Shown here: positions 9,001-18,600 of the stretch, piece after piece
Position numbering within the stretch: the stretch's first letter is position 1
Layout of the letters: each line of letters starts with the position of its first letter
Source: Akkermansia massiliensis
GTDB taxonomy: Bacteria > Verrucomicrobiota > Verrucomicrobiia > Verrucomicrobiales > Akkermansiaceae
NCBI RefSeq assembly: GCF_023516715.1
Contig: NZ_JAMGSI010000002.1
Location: 434,001 to 498,000 of the forward strand
Direction: 5' to 3'
DNA length: 64,000 nt
Position numbers and translations under genes: made by a program
Notes under the pieces: model-generated
The model's input: only the letters and a program-made list of their open reading frames with translations
What the model was told of the DNA's origin: nothing
Databases searched by the model: none

Positions 9001-12000
9001 TCACGGTCATGTTGAGATCAAGGCCGCTGCCCGCATAGGGCTTGCCGTCCAGCCCCAGGGCAATCAGGCGCAAATCCAGGGGCGTTCCCTGGCGGCAGAT
9101 GGAAGAACTGTTCTTCACGCCCACAAACACGGAAGCCGGATTCCAGACGGCGCCTCGGGAAACCTTGACCAACTGCTCATTCCCGTTTACCACGGAAGCC
9201 TGGAGGGACAGCCTCCTGACCCGCGGGAAGGACTGCCCGTCCAGGGAGAACTCCACGGTATTCCTGCCTTCCCCGTCCAGCACGGAGGACTGCTGCTTCA
9301 TGTGGGAGGAGGAACGGCTGCTGGAATAACCGTAATAGGCCTCCCAGTAGCCCCCATCGTCATCACGGTAATCCCCGAAACGGTAATCCTTGTATCCGGC
9401 AGGATAAAAGTTGGAGGAAGTACTGCGCAGGGACCAGTTCACCTTGCCGCCTGAAACAGGCGTGCCGGTAAAATTCGTGGCCTTCACATCCGCCTTCAGG
9501 AGATGAGCGCCGGGCTTCAATTCATGAATCTTCTCCTCCACTTCAAACTCGTTCCGCTTGAACTCGGCTACTTCCACCTCATACCGGAACTCCCGGTTAT
9601 TCTTGTCAAACTCCTTCCGGTAATACTTCTTGTAATCGTATTCGTCGGAGGAATCATCCTCTGCCCCTTCTTTTTCCTCTTCCGCGGAATCCCCTTTCAG
9701 CCGCAGGCTGGCAAGGACGCTGTAAGTTCCCGTCTCTTCCCCGGGAAACGTGAAATCCAGGTCAAAGGTTCCCGCATCGGACAACTTCACCTGCTTGACG
9801 GCTACTTCCCGGTCCCGTCCGTCCCTGACCGTCAGCTTGACCTCCTCCACGGGAGCGAGGCCCAGCCTGTTGTCCAGCAGGGAGCGCACGATTCCCTTCA
9901 AATGCATGGTCTCCGCCGGGCGGTACAGGTTCCTGTCCGAAAACATGAACACCCTCGTTTCCGCGGTAGTGGCGGGATTCAGCCCCAGGGCTTCCCATTC
10001 GTAGGGCAGCGTCTTCACGCCAAAGGACCACATCCTCACCTGCCCCGGCCAATCCTCCAGGGGGCTCAGGTAACTGTCCACCCCGGACAGGACGCGAACA
10101 TAGGCGGCCTTTCCGTTCATCCCGGCCATGGGCAAAATCACGGAACCGTGCTCCACGGGAACGGAAGCCAGAACGGAGCCGTTCGCATCCAGCAATTGGA
10201 CCTGCGCTTTTTCCACCGCTTTTCCGGTGGAAAGGGAATACACGTAAGCAAACATGGTATCCGCCGTCTTTTTATGCAGAACGCCCAAATCCGTCACCTG
10301 CACGACGGCCTGCGCGGCGTAGGATGCCTCCTTTCCGTCGAACTTCCTTCTGCCTCCGTTTTCCGACGGCACGCCAAACAGCCTGTACGCCTCCAGCACC
10401 GGATCACTGACACGGCCTTCCACCTCAATGAAATACATGCCTGGCTCCACGGCTCCGCCAAACAGGCCGTCCAGGCTGATGGCCGCTTCCGTTTTGCCGC
10501 GCACGTCCAGTATCAGCGCGCCCGTCTTATCCGCCGCAAGAAGCTCCGCAGGCAGAAAATGCCTTTGGTCGCGGTCCGTCACGGTACGGGAAAGGGGCGC
10601 GGACTGGTCCCGTTCATAAATCTTCCGGTAGGCCGCCAGCGTCTGGTGCCGGTGGCCGTCCCTGATCCGGTAGCCGCGCACCGTCAAATCCTTCAAATTG
10701 CTCACGGAAGCTTTCAACTTGCGGGATCCGGCGTACATGACGCCGTTGTTGCCCGCATCCAGATACAGGCACGGATCCTCCGGCTCCACTTCCACGGAAC
10801 CTTCCGCATTCTTTCGCGCCAATTCCTGATCATCCACGGACCGGACGCCCTTCAGCCTCCATTGCAGTTTAAAAACGGCCTCGTCTGCGCTCACCAGAAA
10901 AGGCAGGGACGTATACCACTGGGGCCGGGCATGCTTCATCTCCGCCAGCCGTTCCCTGTCCAGGCGGATTGCTATTTTCCCGGCCGTCTCCGCATCCTCT
11001 CCGTCAAGGGATGTGGTAAAGCCTCCCTCCTGATCACCGTAAGCCATCGGCTTCCCGCCGCCCTCCACGAAAAACTCCACATGGTCCCGGCAGAACCGTT
11101 CCAAATCCTCAATCAGGACAGGGAGAGTCCATTCCAGAGTAAACCGGCCTCCGTTCCCGGAAAACGCATGGTAATAACCGGAGGCGGAAAAACGGGGCAC
11201 GGCCCCCAGTTTGATTTCTTCCCATCCGGTTTTCTGCCCTCCTCCCCGGGAGGACAGGAAGGAAGCGTCCAAACTGACCAGGCAATAATTCCTGCCATAC
11301 CGGAACATTCCTTCCGGCTGAATGACATACACGCCGGGAACAACCATGCCGTCCGGACGGCCTCTGAACCTTCCCTCCCCTGCAATATTTCTCACACGGT
11401 AGGATTTGGCGTCTCTCACCTCCTTCAACGTCGCAGGCCTTAGCCGGAACCCCGCATCGTACCCCGCGGCTCCCGCCTTGAGCTGCTTCATAAAATCTGC
11501 GGACCTCAACTGCTCTTCATCTGAAACGCCGGCAAAACGGAGGTTCTTTTCCAATGCCTCCTTCCATGAGCAATAACCGGGAAGCATCAGGAACCCCTTG
11601 CCGTCGCGATACAAGCCATTCGCAGGATTGCCCCTGTCCAGAACTGCGTCGGGAATCACCAGGAAAAAACTCTCCCACGGGTAAACTTCACTGCCCTGCC
11701 AGCCCCTGTCCATGGAAGACAGGAAGAAATTCCAGGTCGTGCGCCCCGTCAGACGCAGCGGAACGGACGGCACCAGGGAACCGTCCAGAAAACGGACATT
11801 CTCCGCCGGTTTCCATAGATAGGTGGACCGGAAGGGAACCTCCTCCAGCGGAACGCACTCCAGCACGTTGGGAGTAATCCATTTGGAAGAAAACTTCAAG
11901 GAAGGAGGAACGAACATCAGCTTCGCGCCTTCCGGCATGGCCGTCCCGGCGCCGTTGCCCAGCGCCAGTTCCACCGGTTTCTTCTCCGGGGAAAAGGACA

Positions 12001-12193
12001 TCAGTTCCGGGTCCGCCGGTTTTCCCACCTCGGAAGCGGGCACCACGGCCTTGTCAAACACCAGTTGAAACGGCTTCCCTTTTTCCAGATGGGACGGAGA
12101 GGAAGACGGATAGCGCACCGTAGTGTCGGCAATGGATGGAAAAATACCGCAAATTCCTAAGAAGCAGCCAATAGCAAAAGAACAGGTTTTCAT
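6002..12193 (-). CDS. Bacterial alpha-2-macroglobulin with thioester (YfhM-like)
   Basis: This very large (2063-residue) periplasmic protease-trap protein starts with an export signal (MKTCSFAIGCFLGICGIFPS). A long series of macroglobulin/MG beta domains follows, with an MG2-like FMFSDRNLYRPAETMHLKG segment and a second LYKPGETARLLI segment. The alpha-2-macroglobulin core ends in a helical thioester domain, in which the reactive motif YPYGCLEQL is intact with its cysteine near residue 1606, so covalent trapping should be possible. A charged stretch rich in Glu/Asp/Lys near residues 835-880 interrupts a beta domain and is probably a surface or bait-like insertion. The cysteines near the signal do not form a canonical lipobox, so membrane anchoring is uncertain. 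It is co-transcribed with pbpC. Confidence 0.92.
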   Translation of the reverse strand: MKTCSFAIGCFLGICGIFPSIADTTVRYPSSSPSHLEKGKPFQLVFDKAVVPASEVGKPADPELMSFSPEKKPVELALGNGAGTAMPEGAKLMFVPPSLKFSSKWITPNVLECVPLEEVPFRSTYLWKPAENVRFLDGSLVPSVPLRLTGRTTWNFFLSSMDRGWQGSEVYPWESFFLVIPDAVLDRGNPANGLYRDGKGFLMLPGYCSWKEALEKNLRFAGVSDEEQLRSADFMKQLKAGAAGYDAGFRLRPATLKEVRDAKSYRVRNIAGEGRFRGRPDGMVVPGVYVIQPEGMFRYGRNYCLVSLDASFLSSRGGGQKTGWEEIKLGAVPRFSASGYYHAFSGNGGRFTLEWTLPVLIEDLERFCRDHVEFFVEGGGKPMAYGDQEGGFTTSLDGEDAETAGKIAIRLDRERLAEMKHARPQWYTSLPFLVSADEAVFKLQWRLKGVRSVDDQELARKNAEGSVEVEPEDPCLYLDAGNNGVMYAGSRKLKASVSNLKDLTVRGYRIRDGHRHQTLAAYRKIYERDQSAPLSRTVTDRDQRHFLPAELLAADKTGALILDVRGKTEAAISLDGLFGGAVEPGMYFIEVEGRVSDPVLEAYRLFGVPSENGGRRKFDGKEASYAAQAVVQVTDLGVLHKKTADTMFAYVYSLSTGKAVEKAQVQLLDANGSVLASVPVEHGSVILPMAGMNGKAAYVRVLSGVDSYLSPLEDWPGQVRMWSFGVKTLPYEWEALGLNPATTAETRVFMFSDRNLYRPAETMHLKGIVRSLLDNRLGLAPVEEVKLTVRDGRDREVAVKQVKLSDAGTFDLDFTFPGEETGTYSVLASLRLKGDSAEEEKEGAEDDSSDEYDYKKYYRKEFDKNNREFRYEVEVAEFKRNEFEVEEKIHELKPGAHLLKADVKATNFTGTPVSGGKVNWSLRSTSSNFYPAGYKDYRFGDYRDDDGGYWEAYYGYSSSRSSSHMKQQSSVLDGEGRNTVEFSLDGQSFPRVRRLSLQASVVNGNEQLVKVSRGAVWNPASVFVGVKNSSSICRQGTPLDLRLIALGLDGKPYAGSGLDLNMTVTRTAFRPARYESGDATTVRNDEVRSTVLEKALTLAPADSADVRTGGKAVSVPTPQDGIYEVAFSGRDAEGREFRTAVKYWVYGSDVSPWEYHDGLKVKIIPDKQLYKPGETARLLIQTPIEGEVMVTVEREKVLRSFARKLTLDNPVIEVPLEEADAPNVYVSVFLVKGADLSSRKVRNPQLKLGYAALKVQPVQHTLNVKVFPPAGMSRPGSPAVVSGVVTDYSGRPVRNAEVCLFAEDEGTLQVIGYQTPRPIRYFYADRPLSVGTWTTLEQILDEDWGGRSTDNKGVFIGGGDSSDGSRKAPENLDLRKNFNPCAVWLASLRTDGEGRFKAEYRNPDTLTRYRVMAVALAGAADFGTGESAYVVNKPVMLEPAPPFTATEGDSLDIPVTVSQTGDRKGPWVVTLKSGTAAASVPQPVQTLTLNGNQPKTLVFNVKFTQPGEARLTWEIRAADGSGTPYSSGVYSLLKDSVEHTFEVVPPFPELRELRCFSLSSGRTLDLPGLLATPFLKGTPIRVTLGTSPLLYADGSVNYLLRYPYGCLEQLSSSTLPWIYEPLLAKYLPGFKGKSPEDRSRALRSGVYKIMKNQLSSGGLSYWQGGTEVSEYCAYAALVLTLAREQGVYIPEQGLNKLYTYLGRSLSARPREGLLGAWVLARAGLMPASLLNRLLDHAAELRAEDRLYLALAAALSSRAEAKEQARSLMNVSGEEMKQPRCRLLLALAEMAQAPGDRAVRERLERLIVDRMSGSFGGRAPYSTWTSGWDVILLGEYLEGLQEAPLSAAFRVDRGGRTFDGICSVSSPSRFLTAVGEKAVLSLPEAGTRVYGMAEARGRSKTQQDGAAVNRGFAVSRVYERLSPEGTWTPAAEFAVGDLVRITLHVDKSADPLTYVVMEDYLPSAFEAVNPALLSQIPGGRESETADAGNRWFYWSGWVSHREFLKDRVRFFADSWSGGRFTARYLARVTKSGSVIAPSAKAELMYKPETYGLSIPQKLTVSAGK

Positions 12194-12687
12194 GGGAGGA
12201 GGGTAATTCTATGTACCCATCTTCTCCTCTTTTTGAGTCTTCAACACAAGCAGAAAATCCGCAAGCGGCAAAAAATAGAGATAAAAGTCGTTACCACTTG
12301 ATGAAGTTTTTTTTGTACCTTGAATAATGTTCTATAAAAACTCCTTTCTTATGCTCACTAGGATGGTAGTGCGGTCATGAATCCAACCGGTAATTTTTAA
12401 ATGCAATAACTCCAGTGGAACGCGGGAAACTTGGTTCATCAGAGAAAAATCTCCTTTACCTTTTGCTAGTATTTCTCTTCCTGCACGCTGTCTTTTACCC
12501 TGGCAATGGGTAAATTTTGGAAATATGGCAAAGAAATACGTGCCACCGGAGAAGAATCCCCTCCCTTTTTCCACGTTGCCATCCGCCTCAAAAACTCACC
12601 AAATATCATAACGTTCCCGGCGTGTTTACTTTGCTGGTTTTTGATTCATGGTAGTCGCAACTATTTCATAATTCTTAATTTAATACC
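12194..12687. other. Intergenic region between divergent macroglobulin and RHS genes
   Basis: This 494-bp AT-rich stretch lies between two divergently transcribed large genes and must hold both promoters. I see no convincing coding frame; the short frames on both strands lack family resemblance. A TTGATT hexamer at about 12640 followed by A/T-rich boxes could be part of the RHS promoter, but spacing is poor and I do not call it. Confidence 0.5.
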
Positions 12688-15600
12688 ATGAACAACACTT
12701 TCAACATCGGCGCCATGGACACCGTCTATCCCTTCATTCCCATGTACCCCAACGGGCAGCCCCAGGGCGACTTCCTGGTCAACGGCCTCTCCGCTCCTGT
12801 CCTTATCCCCAAACGAACTGCTTCCTCCCCCACCCGTCACGAATGGTTCGGGTACCTCAAGGTCATGGCTCCCGCCACCTGTTTTCTCCACCTCCACGCC
12901 CACTCTTCCATCTCCCTTTCCATTCCCGCCAAGGATATGGAACTCTCCACGGAGCCGGGCTCTTCCACGCCTCTCCGCCGCCAGATCCAGTTTGAACAGG
13001 GATACTACTGGTGCCATATCGTCCACCAACACCAGCCTGCCGCGGAGGACCAACAGGAGTTCTGCATTGCCCTGGTAAGCGACAAGGAAGGAGAGCCCGA
13101 CCTGGACTATTACCTGCTGGCGGAAAACACGCCTGCCGGCAAGGAAGGAGAAACCGTCCTGACTCTGGTCAACCTGTACCAGGAGGTGGAAGAAGGAGAT
13201 TCGTCGAGCAGTTCGGCAGGGGGAGGAGATTCGTTTGAGTTTGATCCCAAGCCCAGCAGCAGCTCGAGTTCTTCTGCCCGCAGTTCGAGCTCTTCCCCCT
13301 CCGACAGTGCGTCTGCCAGCTCGCTGCAGAGTTCGTCGGCTCCGGAGCCGGCGGATTCGTCGAGCGGCGCGCCGCCTTCTTCTTCCAGGTCGCCGTCTTC
13401 CAGCAGGTCGAGTTCTTCCTCGTCATCTTCTTCCAGCAGCTGGTCGTCTTCCAGTTTCCACAGCAGTTCCTTGCCGCCCCAGGAGCCGGATTCTTCCAGC
13501 AGCGCTCCGTCTTCCAGCTCCTCCTCGAGCAGTTCGAGTTCATCGTCTTCTTCCAGCTCGTCTTCCAGCAGCAGCTCTTCGTCATCAAGTTCTTCGAGCT
13601 CAAGCTCATCTTCCAGCAGCAGTTCAAGTTCCCTTTCCTCTTCTTCCAGCGAGCCGGACCAGGAAGAGGAACCCTGCCCCTGTGAATGTGAGTGCAATGA
13701 GGAAGGGGACGAACACTGTGTCCAGACACAGCCCACTCCGGGGGATCCCGAGGGAGAGCAGGATTGCCAGGGCAACGCCTGCATCAACCCTTCCTCCCCG
13801 GCAGGACCCACGCCTCCGGCTCCCGCCAAGTTCATCAGGACGGCACGCTCTGCCACCACTAATGCCCCGGCTTCCAGCGGCTTTTCCATGCGCTACAACC
13901 ACCCCATGGCCTGGAGCGCTTCCTTCTCGGCTGACGAGCGCCGCGTCACCGTCAAGCGCCCCTCCGGAAGCCATCTCTATTTCAAAGCTAACGAGGGAAG
14001 CAGCGATGCTTCTCCCATCGGCTCTTCCAGGAAGGTCAACTACCGTGTGAGGCTTCTCAACGAAGATCTTACTCCCAACCTCCAGGGTACTCCCGCCTTC
14101 ATGGACATGGTTCTTCCCGGCGGCATGGTCCTGCGCTTCTCGGCAGCCACCGGAGAGGTCGTGTCGGTCACCAGCTCTTCGGGCCATGTGATCTCTGCCG
14201 AGGAGTACTTCAGCAAGGTCCAGGTCACTTACCATCAAAACGGCTCCCTTGCCAGCGTTTATTCCCGCGCCCAGGGGTTGATGAGAAGCATTCCCGAAGG
14301 CGACAGGCTCACCCTGGAGTGGTATGCTCCCGGCAAGACCATCCCAGACGGGGAAGGCGGATTCACCGTTACCGGAGAGCCCTACAAAACGGCCGTCTAT
14401 GAAACCTCGCTTGAAAACGGAGTCAAGGTCACCCATATCACCAACCGGCGCGCCGGTCAGGAGCCGCATTTCATCGAACGCCGCGAAGAAGGCAACAAGG
14501 TGACCATCGTCAAGGGGGAGGGAGAGGAGCGCATCGTTCGCACCATTGAACGCAACGCCCTGCCCGATTCCAAGTGGGAGCGCCTTGAAACTATTCAGGG
14601 CATCAACGAGGAAACACCCTCCTCCTGTACCCGGACAGTGAAGAAGTATACCGACGGCGGCTGGCTGACCATCAGCCGGACGGAGGGATACAAGACCTCT
14701 CTGGCCCAGACCACCCTCTATACCTACAACGACCAGTTCCGGGTGTCCCTGGAACTCAAACCCAATGGCGGCTATACGCGCTACGAGTACGATGACCAGG
14801 GCAAAACCGTGCTCTCCGCTGCTCCCTGGGCCGGAGGCGGGGAGAGAGGGACCCGAACCACTTACGCCGACCTGCGCTTCAATGACTTCAGACCCGCTAC
14901 GGAAACTGAAGTAATCATTGCCGAGGATGGGACGGAAACGGCGCTTCTCAAACGCACTTACACCTATGAAGACAGCCCGCAGGTGAACCGCACCACGGTC
15001 ACGGAAACCGCCCTGGGTTCCGACCAGGTTCATACGAGTGTAGAAGAGACTTATGGGGAAGGAGCCGAATATCCCTACGCCCGGGGCAGGCAAAAGATGA
15101 GCCAGAGTATTGACGGGGTGCAAACCGTTTATACTTACGAAGCCGCCGCGGAATACGGGGCTCTCCACAAGGTGACGGAGACTGTGCAGGCTAATGGAAG
15201 TATCGTTCCCGGACAAAGTACCCGGAACATAGAATACATTGCTGAAAACGGCGCCACCACCAGGAAAGAACAATACGTTCACACCGGAGAAGGCTGGTCG
15301 CTGATTGCCTCGGAGGACTATGAATATGATGACGAGCAGAGGCTCGTCAAGACGACGAGGGGCAACGGCAGAACCAGTACGACGGAATGGATGTGCTGTG
15401 GGCCGTTGAGGGAAACCGATGAAGACGGCATCACCACCAGCTATGGGTACAACTCGGCCAAGCAGCTGGTGGAAACCATCCGCTCGGCTACCGAGACTAC
15501 GCCAGAAACGATTAATTCCTACAGCTATGATGCGGCGGGAAGGACGATTGCCACGCGCCGCGACATAGGGGCCATGACGACGATGCAAAGTACAGAGTAC

Positions 15601-18600
15601 GATGATCTGGGACGGGTCGTTTCCTCCACGGACTTGCTGGGACGCATCACACGAACCGAGTACAGCCACGATCAGCTTACGACAACCGTCACCAACCCAG
15701 CAGGCGCTACGCTGGTCACCCAAAAGTACTATGATGGCGTTGTCCTGTTTCAGGGTGGCACGGGGCAGCGTGAGATGGAGACCCGGCTGGAACTGACCGA
15801 AGAAGGCATCCTGACCACGACCTTGTCCAGGGGAGTCGTGCTGTCGCGGAGGCTGGAAAACGGTTTTGGCCAAATCATCCGGCAGGAACAGCCCAATACC
15901 AAGGGAGGGATCATCGTTACTAGAAATAATTACAATGACAAAGGACTGCTTGTGCGTTCCCAGACAGAGGATCTTGCTCCCATGGTCACAGTCTACAATG
16001 AGCTGGGACAAGCCGTAAGACGAATTGTTCTATTGGACACTCTGCATCCGGAGGATACTTCAAAAAACAGGATATCGGAAACCTCATCCTGCTTCCGGGT
16101 TCGAGAAGACGGCGTCTACCAGGTGCAGACTTCCACGACCTATAATGCCGACGGCCTCCCCCTCATTCAAACCACGGAGAATATGGTTTCCGAACTCAGT
16201 CCTGTATTGGAAAGCAAGACCATTTCGACGGACGTCTACAGTCAGCAGAGCGTAAAATGGACGGAGTATACTGCTCCAACCAAGCGCACCCAGTTCAGCC
16301 GGATTCCAACTTCGGAGATCACAGCTGAATCAGTCATCGTAGATGGATTTACAACAAACCAGACTGATCACGCCGGAATCCGTTCCTCACAACAGTTCTG
16401 CTGTACCTCTACACGGATGATTCTGGAAAAAACCGATGGTCGCGGCAATGTCGCTACTACAGAAACTGACCTTGCCGGACGTACTGTCAAAGTCACCGAT
16501 CCTGCAGGCAACGTGACCACCACCAGCTACTTGTCCTGCTGTGACGCCGTGGCTTGCATCACCGATGCTTTGGGAGGCACGACCTACTACTCCTATGATA
16601 TCCGCGGCAGAAAGACGACCGAGTACGGCACCGCCGTCCAGCCGGCCTGTTTTTCCTATGACGAAGCCGACCGCATGGTGGCCCTGACTACCTTCCGTGC
16701 AAACGAAGGCGACATCACCACCGATCCTTCCGGCCGAACCGACGGAGACACCACCACCTGGCTCTACGATCCAGCCACCGATCTGGAACTGAAAAAAACC
16801 TATGCCGACGGCTCCTGCGTTCTCAGAACCTACGACCAGTTCAACCGTCCGGAAACCGTCACCAAGGCCAGAGGCATTGTCACGACGTACGCCTATGCTC
16901 CATTGACAGGAGAACTTGTCTCCGTCTCCCACAATGACGATACTCCGGGATGGGAGTTCTCCTACAACCACATCGGACAAATGACCTACGTCCGGGACGC
17001 CTCTGGATTAAGGGAATTTTCTTATGATGCCTATGGAAGAACGCAACAGGACACTTCCTTTGGAACCGTGGAAAGCTCTCTTCAGGAAGAATACGATGCC
17101 TTGGGACGTTCTGAAGGTTACCGCCTGATGCTTGGAACCCGTACCGTGCAGCACTCCCATCTTGACTATGACTCCAAAGGCGGCATGATTGGGATAAATC
17201 TGGAAGGCATCGCTTCTCCCTTTACCTGGGAGTACGATCCAACCAGCGGCTTCCTCAATTACCTCAACTACCCCAACGGCATGGTCCGCTGCAATACCTA
17301 CCATCCCACACTGAACCTTGTAACCGCCATCGGTTACAAGAAAGGAGTAAATGGTGAATCAGCGGGCCGCCATGAATACGACTACGACGCTCTGATACGC
17401 CCTGTCCAACGCCGGGACTCCTGGGATGGAACCACTCCTGCAACCACCAGAAACTTCACCTGCAACAGCCGCAGCGAGCTGGTCGAAGACCGGATCAGCC
17501 AGGGAGGAAGCTTCAGCTACCAATACGACAACATCGGCAACCGCAAGACCGCTCGTGAACTGGAAGAGGAAGTTTCCTACGATGCCAACGGCCTTAACCA
17601 GTACGTGGATATTGCCGGGGGAGAAGAACATTTTAACCCCGTCTACGACGCCGACGGCAACCAGGCCACGATCAGGACCTCAACGGGCATCTGGGAAGTA
17701 TCCTACGATGCCAATGACCGCCCCATCGTCTTCACCAGCCAGGATGGCAGAACGTCCATTACCTGCGGCTACGACTACCGGGGACGGCGCTTTGAGAAGA
17801 AAGTTTTTGTCAATGGAGCAATCGCCAGTCATTTCTGGTTCCTGTACCGGGACTATCTGCAGGTAGCCCAACTGGATTTGAGGCATCCTGAACCTGTGCT
17901 TGTAAAGAGTTATTTGTGGGATCCGACGGAATCCATGGCCACGCGCATCCTGATGATGACATGCTGGCAAGAGAACGGAATGAAAGTAAAAGGGCATCTC
18001 TACTTCATGCACGATGTCATGAAGAATGTTACTTCCATCTTTGATGGACAACACACGAGAAGAGCTCGCTACGAGTACGCGCCTTTTGGTAGCCTGCTCA
18101 CCACAGAAGGAGACATGGCGCAGGAAAACAAGTTCCGCTTCTCCTGCGAGTTCTCGGACGACGAACTAGGGCTGGTTTACTACAACTACCGCCACCTCAA
18201 TCCCGCAGACGGCAGGTGGACCAATCGCGATCCTATCGTCGAACAGGGTGGATGGAATTTGTATGGGTTTATAAAAAATCATATTCAGAAAAATGTTGAT
18301 TTTTTAGGAATGGTGAGCTCCTCTCCTTTAGATCCAGCTTTTACTCCTCCTCCCATACCAGATAGAGTTGGCCAGAGCAGAGGCATTAAACTTTCGTATT
18401 TTGCTTGTAAAAGAAAGTTAGATAAATTAGGAGATAAAGCTATTAAGGCACTTTTAGCAGGAAAAGTTACACATGTTCCTTCAGATTTTAAACCGAATTC
18501 AGAATGTGAAGAATCCTGCCAATGCATCCGTAGTTTAATTATTATTATGCATGGGGAAGAACCCTGGATTAGAAAAAATGATACAAATGTAAGGGCGCAT

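Noticed and set aside
9503-11443. Second long plus-strand frame opposite the macroglobulin gene
   Set aside because: Antisense shadow; no motif or start context.
12332-12691. Short overlapping frames in the gap before the RHS gene
   Set aside because: They overlap on opposite strands, lack similarity to known families and sit where divergent promoters are expected.
13201-13655. CRISPR array or tandem-repeat locus
   Set aside because: No regular direct repeats with spacers; the repetition is a mixed-codon serine tract inside a continuous frame.
13110-13889. Minus-strand acidic Glu/Leu-rich frame
   Set aside because: It is the reverse complement of the polyserine tract; its composition is explained by that tract.
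13624-16011. Minus-strand frame of 795 codons opposite the RHS repeats
   Set aside because: Shadow of the RHS gene with no recognisable domain.
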